Shown here: in pieces, positions 8,384 to 15,728 of the stretch | How positions within the stretch are numbered: the first letter of the stretch is position 1 | Layout of the letters: every line of letters starts with the position of its first letter | NCBI GenBank assembly: GCA_020425605.1 | Contig: JAGQRH010000007.1 | Location: forward strand, 1-64,000 | Direction of reading: 5' to 3' | Length of the DNA stretch: 64,000 nt | DNA from: Planctomycetota bacterium | Lineage (GTDB): Bacteria; Planctomycetota; UBA8742; UBA2392 | The notes under the pieces: generated by a model | Database searches by the model: none | Told to the model about the DNA's origin: nothing | What the model saw: only the letters and a program-made list of their open reading frames with translations | Made by a program: the position numbers and the translations under genes

Positions 8384-9546
8384 TAAATTGCTTTGGCGGC
8401 GAGCTCGCGGGCGTGGCGGTCGGCTTCGAGGACTTGCTCGAGTGTGGGCTGGTCGATGTTGCTGTGCTGGTCGACGATTTTGCGGACGGCCTTGTAGATG
8501 TCGAGGTAGGCGATCTCTTCTTTCAGAAAGCGTGCTACCGCGACCTCATTCGCTGCGTTGAACACCGCGCCGAGTGTGCCGCCGGCCTCCGCCACTTCGA
8601 AGCCGAGCGCGAGCGCGGGGAAGCGCTCGTAATTCACTTCCTCGAAAGTCAGGTTGCTCATGCGATCCCAGGGCCAGGTGGGCACGGCCTGCTCGATACG
8701 GTTGGGATAGCTCAGCGCGTACTGGATCGGGATCTTCATGTCGGTCGGGCCGAGGTGCGCGATGATGCTGGCATCCACGTACTCGACCATCGAGTGAATC
8801 ACGCTCTGCGGATGGATGACGGCGTCGAGTTTGCTGCGTGGCACGTCGAACAGCCAGCGCGCCTCGATCACTTCCAGCGCCTTGTTGAACAGGGTGCTCG
8901 AGTCGATCGTGATCTTCGGCCCCATCTCCCAGGTCGGGTGCTTTAGAGCCTGCTTGAGGGTGACGTGCTTCAGGTCCGCAATCGGCGTCGTCCGGAACGG
9001 GCCGCCGGATGCGGTCAGGATGATCCGCTTTATCTCGCCGTGGTTCTCGCCGCGCAGGCACTGGAAGATCGCGCTGTGTTCGGAATCAACGGGCAGAAGC
9101 TCCGCGCCGGTCTTCTTGCAGATGGCCGTAAGCAACGGCCCGGTCATCACCAGTGATTCCTTGTTCGCGAGCGCGATACGCTTGCCGCGCTTGGCGGCCT
9201 CGAGCACGCTGGGCAGGCCTGCGGCACCGGTTACGCTGGCGAGCAGCACGTCGTAGTCCAGTTCGCGCGCCATGGTGACCATGTGCTCGTCGCCGCCGAG
9301 CAGCCATTCGGTCTTGCTGTTTTTCAGCTCAGCCGCAGCGGCCATGGCTTTCTTGGCGGACTCGGCGTTGGTGACGGCCGCGACGCCCGGCTGGAACTCG
9401 CGGACGATGTCGATGATCGCCTCCCAGCGCTTGCCGGCGGCGACTCCGACCAGCTCGAAGCGCTCGGCATGCTTGCGCAGCACATCAAGCGTGCTTGCGC
9501 CGATGCTGCCGGATGCGCCGAGAAGAAGTACCTTGGTACGTGCCAT
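8383..9546 (-). CDS. dxr: 1-deoxy-D-xylulose 5-phosphate reductoisomerase
   Basis: Converts DXP to MEP with NADPH, the committed step of the non-mevalonate isoprenoid pathway. The 387-residue length is typical. The NADPH motif is LLLGASGSIGASTLDV; LANKESLV, the metal-binding LLPVDSEHSA, the ASGGPFR loop and the HPTWEMGPKITIDSSTLFNKALEVIEA signature are all intact, with HPQSVIHS beyond. AGGAG gives a good Shine-Dalgarno seven bases before ATG. In many bacteria dxr follows pyrH-frr-uppS-cdsA; here it lies nearby but inverted and separated from pyrH by citrate synthase. Confidence 0.97.
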   Translation of the reverse strand: MARTKVLLLGASGSIGASTLDVLRKHAERFELVGVAAGKRWEAIIDIVREFQPGVAAVTNAESAKKAMAAAAELKNSKTEWLLGGDEHMVTMARELDYDVLLASVTGAAGLPSVLEAAKRGKRIALANKESLVMTGPLLTAICKKTGAELLPVDSEHSAIFQCLRGENHGEIKRIILTASGGPFRTTPIADLKHVTLKQALKHPTWEMGPKITIDSSTLFNKALEVIEARWLFDVPRSKLDAVIHPQSVIHSMVEYVDASIIAHLGPTDMKIPIQYALSYPNRIEQAVPTWPWDRMSNLTFEEVNYERFPALALGFEVAEAGGTLGAVFNAANEVAVARFLKEEIAYLDIYKAVRKIVDQHSNIDQPTLEQVLEADRHARELAAKAI

Positions 9547-9607
9547 GGCGTACTCCTAGCGCTTTGCCATGCAAAGGTAAAGAGCGTCTCGCGCAGAGCC
9601 AAATTGA

Positions 9608-9635
9608 AAAGCCCCGGGCAGTCGCCCGGGGCTTT
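9608..9635 (-). terminator. intrinsic terminator after citrate synthase
   Basis: A 12-bp perfect stem (AAAGCCCCGGGC / GCCCGGGGCTTT) with an AGTC loop. Read on the minus strand the stem is followed by TTTT then a mixed T-rich stretch, directly after the gltA stop at 9647. Confidence 0.85.
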
Positions 9636-9646
9636 GGTTTGCGTTT

Positions 9647-10789
9647 CTAGCGTTCGGTGATCGGGACGAATTTACGGTCGACCTCGCCGATGTAGTGCGC
9701 CTTCGGGCGGATCAGCTTGTTATTGGCCTGCTGCTCGATCACGTGGGCCGCCCAGCCGGAGACGCGGCTGACGGCAAAAATCGGCGTAAAGATTTCGGGC
9801 GGCAGTCCCATCATGTAGTAGGTGCTGGCGCTGTAGAAATCGACGTTCGGGTACAGCGGCTTCTCGCGCGCGAGCATGGCCTTCTCGATCGCGTCGGACA
9901 TCTCGTACCACTTGGTGGTGCCGTATTCTTCGCCGGTCTTCTTGCTCCAGGACTTCAGGATCGCCGCGCGCGGGTCAAGCACCTTGTAAACGCGGTGGCC
10001 GAAGCCCATCAGGCGGAAGCCTTTCTCGCTGAACTTGTCGTCCAGCCAGCTGTTGATCTTGGCGGGCTCGCCGATGTCGAGCAGGTTCTTGATCACGCCC
10101 TCATTCGCGCCGCCGTGAAGCGGGCCTTTGAGCGCACCGACCGCGCCCGTGATGGCGCTGTACATGTCGCTCAGCGTCGCGGCGATCACGCGGGCCGTGA
10201 AAGTGCTGGCGTTGAAGCTGTGCTCGGCGTGCAGTACCAGCGCGCAGTCCATCGTGCGCGCCGCCGCCTCGCCGGGCTTCTCACCGTGAAGCAGGTACAG
10301 GAAGTTGGCGGCATGGCCGAGTTCCGGGTCCGGCGCGATCGGCTCATTGCCGCGGCGAAGGCGGTAGTCGGCCGCCACGATTTCCGGGAACTGGGCGATC
10401 AGGCGGATGGCCTTGTTGTAGCGGCCTTGCTCGGTGTTGTCGTTGGGTGCTGCATCGGTTAGCGCGAGCGCGCTGGCGGCCGTGCGCAGGACGTCCATGG
10501 GCACGGAAGTCTTGGGTGCGCTCTTGATGACGTCGCGGACGCCGTAAGGCAGGCCGCGGGCGGCAACGAGCTCCTTCTTGAGCTTTGCGAGCTGGTCGGC
10601 GTTGGGCAGGGCGCCCTTCAGCAGCAGATAGACGACTTCTTCGTAGCTGCAATGCTCAGCCAGGTCCTCGATGCTGTAGCCGTAGTAATAGAGCTTGCCG
10701 ACTTCGCCATCGATCTTGCAGATGTGGGTGTCGTCGATGACGACGCCCTGCAGCCCGTAGGCAATCTGCGGTTTGTTCTCTTCTGCCAT
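9647..10789 (-). CDS. gltA: citrate synthase
   Basis: Condenses acetyl-CoA and oxaloacetate to citrate at the entry of the TCA cycle. The 380 residues match the short bacterial/archaeal type rather than the ~430-residue hexameric type. Catalytic histidines are in HAEHSFNASTF and in GFGHRVYK, and the active-site Asp in YPNVDFYSA; GPLHGGANE lies between them. The N-terminal beta segment YYYGYSIEDLAEHCSYEEVVYLLL is standard. A close relative would be 2-methylcitrate synthase, which sequence alone cannot exclude. AAGGA stands eight bases before ATG, and the strong terminator above follows it, so it is monocistronic. Confidence 0.93.
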   Translation of the reverse strand: MAEENKPQIAYGLQGVVIDDTHICKIDGEVGKLYYYGYSIEDLAEHCSYEEVVYLLLKGALPNADQLAKLKKELVAARGLPYGVRDVIKSAPKTSVPMDVLRTAASALALTDAAPNDNTEQGRYNKAIRLIAQFPEIVAADYRLRRGNEPIAPDPELGHAANFLYLLHGEKPGEAAARTMDCALVLHAEHSFNASTFTARVIAATLSDMYSAITGAVGALKGPLHGGANEGVIKNLLDIGEPAKINSWLDDKFSEKGFRLMGFGHRVYKVLDPRAAILKSWSKKTGEEYGTTKWYEMSDAIEKAMLAREKPLYPNVDFYSASTYYMMGLPPEIFTPIFAVSRVSGWAAHVIEQQANNKLIRPKAHYIGEVDRKFVPITER

Positions 10790-10947
10790 GTCCGGTCCTT
10801 GATTCAGCGCGTCAGGTGAGATCGAGCGGAGATTCTAGCCCCCGAAGTATGCCACGCAAGCGCCGCGAACCCGCTTAGTGGCGCTATTTCCGGCTGGGAT
10901 CCCCGGGTGTTGCCGAGGCCCCTTCCTCCCTGTAGAACGCCAAGCAT

Positions 10948-11664
10948 ATGGGCAAGGCCAAATTCAAGCGTCCCCTGCTGAAACTCTCCGGCGAAGCATT
11001 CAGCCCGCCCGGCAGCATGGGCATCGACGGCGAGCGCATGCTTGCCATCTCTCGCACGATCAAGAGCGTCATCGAGATCCCCGTGGAGCTGGCGGTCGTG
11101 GTTGGCGGCGGCAACTTCATCCGCGGCGCGCAGCTGAACATCTCCAGCATTCAGAAGGCCAGTGCTGACTACATGGGCATGCTGGCCACGGTCATGAATG
11201 CCATTGCCCTGCAGGACACCTGCGAGAGCATCGGCCTTGAGACCCGCGTGCTGAGCAGCCTGGATGTGCCGCGCGTGGCCGAGCGCTGGGTGCGCCGCCG
11301 CGCGATCCGGCACATGGAAAAGCACCGCGTGGTGATCATCGCCGCCGGCACTGGCAACCCGCATTTCACGACCGACACGGCTGCGGCCCAGCGCGCGATC
11401 GAGATCGGCTGCGACGTAATCGTGAAGGCTACAAAGGTCGACGGCGTCTACGACAGCGACCCGAAGACCAACAAGAACGCCAAGCGCTTCCAGAAGCTCA
11501 CCTATCAGGAAGCGCTGGAGAAGAACCTGCGTTTCATGGACCAGACGGCGATCGCCCTCTGCCGGGAGCACAAGATGCCGGTATTCGTCACGGACATGAA
11601 TGTGCCGGGAAACATTGAGCGTGCCATCCGCGGCGAAGACGTCGGTACGTTGATCGAGAGTTAG
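10948..11664 (+). CDS. pyrH: UMP kinase
   Basis: Phosphorylates UMP to UDP in pyrimidine nucleotide synthesis. At 238 residues it is the usual hexameric bacterial form. LLKLSGEAF is the N-terminal phosphate loop; VVVGGGNFIRG, GMLATVMNAIALQD, the GTGNPHFTTDTAA segment and ATKVDGVYDSDPK complete the amino-acid kinase fold. The usual neighbour frr is present on the same strand but 2.9 kb downstream, because a large antisense surface-protein gene sits between them. The pyrH stop is only six bases from the 3' end of that gene, with a GC-rich stem-loop at 11677-11698. Confidence 0.97.
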   Translation: MGKAKFKRPLLKLSGEAFSPPGSMGIDGERMLAISRTIKSVIEIPVELAVVVGGGNFIRGAQLNISSIQKASADYMGMLATVMNAIALQDTCESIGLETRVLSSLDVPRVAERWVRRRAIRHMEKHRVVIIAAGTGNPHFTTDTAAAQRAIEIGCDVIVKATKVDGVYDSDPKTNKNAKRFQKLTYQEALEKNLRFMDQTAIALCREHKMPVFVTDMNVPGNIERAIRGEDVGTLIES

Positions 11665-11670
11665 TGATTT

Positions 11671-14415
11671 CTAGTTGTCGCGGCCGTCCGGCCGCGACCG
11701 CAGGCAGGATCGTCTGCGCCACCCGACTGCACCCGTCACTGCAAGTAGCATCACCCACCACCAGCCGCTGGATTCGCCGGTGCTGCAGGTTTCCTTTGCC
11801 CGGCGGCCGATGAAGACCGGCGCGCTGGCGTATCCAAGGACGCTGATATCGTACGGGTTCTCGTCGGCGTCGTTGTTGGCAAGCGCGATCTCAAACCCGT
11901 AGCCGCCCACACCCAGCGGAGTGACCTCAATGATGAACTGGCCAGCTGCGCCCGGACCGATGGCATCCGGAGGCTGACTGGTGACCTGTACGATGCAGTT
12001 GTAGTCGCCGTAAATCGTAAGGGCGCCAATCTGCAGGTTCTCGGTGCCGCTGTTATCAATCGTGTAGATAAAAGCGTTCGGCCGCCCGACCGTGAGCGGG
12101 ATGATCTCGCCCCCGCCATCCGGCGTCACAAAAGTGGAATGGCTGATTTCGATCTCGACGGCCGGCGAAATGACATTCATGAACACATACGCTGAATTCT
12201 GCTTGGCGCCGCCGACACCGGTATGGCCGAGGTCATCGATGCCAATCGATATGACTCCCTGCCCGGTGAGCCCGCTGGTCGGCGCGAAAACCATTCCGTC
12301 GAGTGCTGCGTTGAGTGCTGCAAGTGTGCCCGTGAATATCATGTTGGGATCGGCCGCGCCGTCGCCGGTCGTAAACGTGAGCCCCGTAACCTGACTGAGC
12401 GAGAACACGCCATGCGGCGTATAGAGCGTGAGCTGCAACTCCTCGCCTGACGCGGCGTCGTCGCTGATCGTGATTTCGCCGCTACCGAATGTGTGGTCGA
12501 CACCGTAGGCGATCGAGACGGGCGCCGGTGAGCTGATTTGCGGGGCGACGTTGCCCCGAGACTCGAACGCGCCCACATCAACAAACCCGCCCGCAATGCG
12601 CGTCACGCCGCGCTGATCCGTGGACGGGAGACTGGCAGCAGTGTTGTCGCCACTGTTGACAGCCGGTGAATTACCGGCCGGCTCCATCGTGGGAGTTGGC
12701 CCGTCGTTGTCGGCAAGCGCAATCAGCTGTGGGTCGATCGCTCGTGGCGAGCCGCTGCCGAACCACCCGGCCTGCACGATGCTGACGTTGTCACTGCTGA
12801 GCGTGCCGCCGCCGCCGATGTCGTTGACGGGCGCTGCCGCCCCGTCGAGAGAACCGGCCAAAATGCTGTTCTGCAGGGTCATGCTCGCGGTCGCTGCCGT
12901 CGCCTGCACGCCGTTGCCCGACAGCGCAAGCGTATAAACGGCTCCGCCTGCGCTCTGGCTGGAAACCTGCAGGCTGCTGGCGCCTGACGAACGTGTGTTG
13001 CCGGCAATGGTGCTGCTGACCAGCAGCACGCTGCCGTTCAGGTTGAAGAGCGCGCCGCCAAGCCCGCCGCCACTCTCGCCGCCCGCGCTGTCACCGCCTC
13101 GGGCCGCATTCAGCGTCAGGGTGCAATTGATGAGAGTGAGACTGCCGTTGTGATTGAACAGCGCGCCCCCCATGCCTGCACCGCCGCCCCCGCCCGCGCC
13201 ACCACTGACGGCATTGCCACCGCCGCCCGCGCCCCAGCCGCACGCCTGGGCGGCTGAAGGTGTCCCGGCGTAAATCCCGCCACCACCACCGCCACCGCCG
13301 AAGCCGCCATAGCCACCGCTACCCGCGAAGCCGCCGCCGCCTCCACCGCCAAATCCACCTGCGCCGCCGCCGGTTGTCGTGCTCGCGCCTGCGCCGCCGC
13401 CGCCGATTCCGCCACCGCTCGTGCCGTTGCTGCCGCCACCACCGCCGCCGAAAGCGCCGCCGCTGGAATTGGCGTTGACCGCGCCGGAATATCCGCCGCC
13501 ATTGGTACCGCTGTAGCCGATGCCATCATCGTTGGGGCGAAAGCCACCGCCGCCGCCGTCTGCCGATGCGGCCTGCGCTGCGGCTCCGTCGCCACCGAAC
13601 GGGCTCTGGCCACCTGCGGCACCGCTCTCGTTTCCGACGAAGCCGAATCCGTAGAATCCGCCACCATCGCTGCCCGTGCCCGCAATGGCTCCGTCGCCAC
13701 CCATTCCGCCGCCACCGCCTGCGTGGGTTGCGTTGCCGCTGACCACGTCACCACCATTCCCACCGCGCGCCATGTTGTCGTGCAATGTGCAGCCATCGAG
13801 CGTAAGGGTGCCCTGGCTAAAAATTGCGCCGCCGGCACCGAGCCCCCCGCCACCGGCGGCAAGCAATGTCGTCCCCGCTGTGACTTCGCGCCCTTGGCCG
13901 CCGTCGCCACCTCGCGCAAGTCCATTGCGCAGTGTGCAGTTGCGAAGCGTGAGTGTGCCCGCACTGACGGCGACCTTGCCGCCTGCGCCGCTCTGGAAAC
14001 TGCCCATTACGAAGAACAGACGGAACGGGGCGGCATTCGTATCGCGTTCAATGACCGCACCGTTGCCCTCAATCGTGATGTTGCTGGTGATCGGCGGCAG
14101 CCCGTTCGGGCCGTACCAGTAGTTGTGAATGCTGCTGACGGTGAAGGCGCCGGCGGTCAGGTGGATCGTGTCTGGTCCCGCCGTGTTGTTGGCGGCGACA
14201 ATCGCCTCCGGCAGGCTGATGAATCCGTCCGCGCCGGGCAGGTCGCCAATCGCAAGCGTGTTGGGATCGTACAGACCGCTGCGCCCGCTTGAATCCTGGC
14301 TGATGTATGCTGCGCCCGCGACGTCGATGGTCATCGCTGTGGTGGTTACGTATATGTCGGCCGCCGCCAGAGATGACGCGCAAAGCAGGGCAGGCAGCCA
14401 GATTCGGAGCAGCAT
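11671..14415 (-). CDS. large Gly-rich surface protein with choice-of-anchor domains and a Cys-TM-Arg C-terminal tail
   Basis: A 914-residue secreted protein. Signal peptide MLLRIWLPALLCASSLAAA; a right-handed beta-helix start (SLPEAIVAANNTAGPDTIHL, NITIEGNGAVIERD); a ~200-residue glycine-rich region between POMP-like repeats (GTLTLDGCTLHDNMA, GSLTLINCTLTLNAA); a choice-of-anchor-Q-like ending (GNSPAVNSGDN, VDVGAFES); a cadherin-like domain; and an immunoglobulin-like choice-of-anchor-D-type domain (FIYTIDNSGTENLQIGALTI). The tail is TCSTGESSG, a hydrophobic stretch and RRR, resembling sorting signals of the MYXO-CTERM kind. The open frame runs to 15024 but overlaps frr antisense; GGAG before the 14415 ATG decides the start. 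It lies antisense between pyrH and frr. Ligand or role unknown. Confidence 0.85.
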   Translation of the reverse strand: MLLRIWLPALLCASSLAAADIYVTTTAMTIDVAGAAYISQDSSGRSGLYDPNTLAIGDLPGADGFISLPEAIVAANNTAGPDTIHLTAGAFTVSSIHNYWYGPNGLPPITSNITIEGNGAVIERDTNAAPFRLFFVMGSFQSGAGGKVAVSAGTLTLRNCTLRNGLARGGDGGQGREVTAGTTLLAAGGGGLGAGGAIFSQGTLTLDGCTLHDNMARGGNGGDVVSGNATHAGGGGGMGGDGAIAGTGSDGGGFYGFGFVGNESGAAGGQSPFGGDGAAAQAASADGGGGGFRPNDDGIGYSGTNGGGYSGAVNANSSGGAFGGGGGGSNGTSGGGIGGGGAGASTTTGGGAGGFGGGGGGGFAGSGGYGGFGGGGGGGGIYAGTPSAAQACGWGAGGGGNAVSGGAGGGGGAGMGGALFNHNGSLTLINCTLTLNAARGGDSAGGESGGGLGGALFNLNGSVLLVSSTIAGNTRSSGASSLQVSSQSAGGAVYTLALSGNGVQATAATASMTLQNSILAGSLDGAAAPVNDIGGGGTLSSDNVSIVQAGWFGSGSPRAIDPQLIALADNDGPTPTMEPAGNSPAVNSGDNTAASLPSTDQRGVTRIAGGFVDVGAFESRGNVAPQISSPAPVSIAYGVDHTFGSGEITISDDAASGEELQLTLYTPHGVFSLSQVTGLTFTTGDGAADPNMIFTGTLAALNAALDGMVFAPTSGLTGQGVISIGIDDLGHTGVGGAKQNSAYVFMNVISPAVEIEISHSTFVTPDGGGEIIPLTVGRPNAFIYTIDNSGTENLQIGALTIYGDYNCIVQVTSQPPDAIGPGAAGQFIIEVTPLGVGGYGFEIALANNDADENPYDISVLGYASAPVFIGRRAKETCSTGESSGWWWVMLLAVTGAVGWRRRSCLRSRPDGRDN
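11677..11698. repeat. GC-rich stem-loop at the convergent pyrH / surface-protein ends
   Basis: A nine-base perfect stem (GTCGCGGCC / GGCCGCGAC) with a four-base loop, inside the last codons of the surface-protein gene and just after the pyrH stop. No T-run follows on either strand, so it is at best a weak or Rho-assisted end. Confidence 0.45.
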
Positions 14416-14500
14416 GCGGATCTCCGTAACGGGCTTATGATACCAGCCGCACGTCCGCTTGCTAACCAATTGGTTTTTCCACGGTGAGAGCCGCAGCCCG

Positions 14501-14528
14501 TTTACCGTTGTGCCCCGCAACCTATAAC
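14501..14528 (+). promoter_or_regulatory. predicted promoter of frr
   Basis: TTTACC at 14501-14506 and TATAAC at 14523-14528 with a 16-base spacer, 28 bases before the frr ATG, which also has GGAG. A dedicated promoter is expected because an antisense gene separates frr from pyrH. A 12-base palindrome, AACCAATTGGTT, lies at 14464-14475 upstream. Confidence 0.5.
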
Positions 14529-14556
14529 CTAAGGCCTGCAACCCACGGAGTAAGCC

Positions 14557-15123
14557 ATGTCGCGCGACTACGACACCATCATGCTCGAAACCGAAGAGGC
14601 CATGGACAAGGTGGTTGAGCACCTGCGCCAGGAATTCGTCGGCATCAGCGCGGGCAAGGCCAGCCCCGCAATGGTCGAGAACATCAAATTCGACTACTAC
14701 GGCGCGCCAACCCCGCTGAAGCAGGCTGCCAGCATCAATACGCCGGACGCCAGCACCCTGACGCTGAAGCCGTTCGATCAAAGCCAGACCAAAGCCATCG
14801 TGAAGGCGATCCTCGAGGCCAACATCGGTCTGACGCCCAGCGACGACGGCAAGCTGATCATCTGCCGCATCCCGCCGATGACGCAGGAGAACCGCGAGAA
14901 GCTGGCCAAGCAGCTCAAGGACTTTGCCGAGAAGTCGAAAGTCAGCGTCCGCAACGCTCGCCACGAAGCCATGAAGCACGGCGACATCAGCCTGAAAGAC
15001 AGCATCCTCACCGAGGACGATCACCGCGGGCTCAAGGAAGAAATCCAGAAACTGACCGACAAGTACAACAAGCTCATCGAGGAAACCCTCGAGAAGAAGA
15101 CCGCCGACGTCATGAAGATCTGA
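14557..15123 (+). CDS. frr: ribosome recycling factor
   Basis: Splits post-termination ribosomes together with EF-G. The 188-residue length and the two-domain layout are standard: the N-terminal helix (MDKVVEHLRQEFVGISAGKASPAMVE), the beta/alpha domain around YYGAPTPLKQAASI, and the long C-terminal three-helix bundle with the VRNARHEAMKH signature. GGAG lies seven bases before ATG. It is separated from pyrH by the antisense surface protein and appears to have its own promoter. A weak hairpin (CGGCCCAG/CTGGGCCG, 15148-15173) follows and overlaps the end of the convergent gene. Confidence 0.97.
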   Translation: MSRDYDTIMLETEEAMDKVVEHLRQEFVGISAGKASPAMVENIKFDYYGAPTPLKQAASINTPDASTLTLKPFDQSQTKAIVKAILEANIGLTPSDDGKLIICRIPPMTQENREKLAKQLKDFAEKSKVSVRNARHEAMKHGDISLKDSILTEDDHRGLKEEIQKLTDKYNKLIEETLEKKTADVMKI

Positions 15124-15147
15124 CCACGCGCCTCAGACTTCAAAGAG

Positions 15148-15173
15148 CGGCCCAGGCTATCCGGTCTGGGCCG
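15148..15173 (+). terminator. possible terminator of frr
   Basis: CGGCCCAG and CTGGGCCG flank a ten-base loop, followed by only TTT. It overlaps the last codons of the convergent hypothetical gene. The stem is plausible, the T-tract poor. Confidence 0.45.
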
Positions 15174-15570
15174 TTTGCTGACCGGGAGCTACCTCCTTTC
15201 GGATGCGCGTCATCAACGCCTGCCTTTCGTCTTCGCTCAGTTCGAGACCTGCGAAGCTTGCTACCGGGTCGGTGATGTCGGCCGGCTCGCCGGACTCTTC
15301 TGCGGCTTCCTCGTCTGCGGGTTCAACCGCAGACTCCTCGGCTTCGTAACGCACCAGCAATTCGCCTGCGCGCAAAGCCTGGCCGTAGCTGACGCGGGGC
15401 TTGTCGGCGCCGCTCGTCAGGTCTTCCTGCGCCGCGTCGACCATCGCCTCCAGCAGCTTCATCACCTTGGCCTTCGCGTTCGAGCGCGGCTCCGCACGTC
15501 GCCCGACGCCCGCCGCCGGGGCCGGGCGCAGCAGCTTTCGCATCCGCTTGTTTCGAGACTTCCTGCCCAT
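15157..15570 (-). CDS. hypothetical charged protein
   Basis: A 137-residue protein I cannot assign. The N terminus is very basic (MGRKSRNKRMRKLLRP), the middle holds a helical LLEAMVDAAQEDLTSG and ALRAGELLVRYEAEE, and an acidic linker leads to LELSEDERQALMTRIRKEVA. There is no signal peptide or membrane segment. The N-terminal charge could bind nucleic acid; that is a guess. It stands alone between frr and the porin gene, and its 5' region contains two 15-base tandem repeats (15634-15663). Confidence 0.6.
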   Translation of the reverse strand: MGRKSRNKRMRKLLRPAPAAGVGRRAEPRSNAKAKVMKLLEAMVDAAQEDLTSGADKPRVSYGQALRAGELLVRYEAEESAVEPADEEAAEESGEPADITDPVASFAGLELSEDERQALMTRIRKEVAPGQQTAQTG

Positions 15571-15633
15571 GATTCACCTCGTTGGTTTGAAAGACACCCA
15601 AACCTTACAAGGCAGTGCGACATATCCTGGACG

Positions 15634-15663
15634 ACCCGCCTGAATAGAACCCGCCTGAACAGA
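15634..15663. repeat. 15-base tandem direct repeat upstream of the porin gene
   Basis: ACCCGCCTGAATAGA followed at once by ACCCGCCTGAACAGA (14 of 15 identical), with a decayed third copy (ATCTGAACGACAGA). It lies between the divergent hypothetical and porin genes, where a regulator could bind. Confidence 0.6.
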
Positions 15664-15728
15664 ATCTGAACGACAGATGCGCGTTGAGACGCCCGTTACT
15701 ATCATCACTGGCCGGAAAAGGAGTGCAC

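Noticed and set aside
13116-13964. Repetitive Ala/Arg-rich frame within the surface-protein gene
   Set aside because: It is a frame-shifted reading of the glycine-rich stretch and has no start signal.
14416-15024. Upstream extension of the surface-protein frame to 1117 residues
   Set aside because: The extra part is antisense to frr and lacks a signal peptide; a GGAG and signal peptide begin at 14415.
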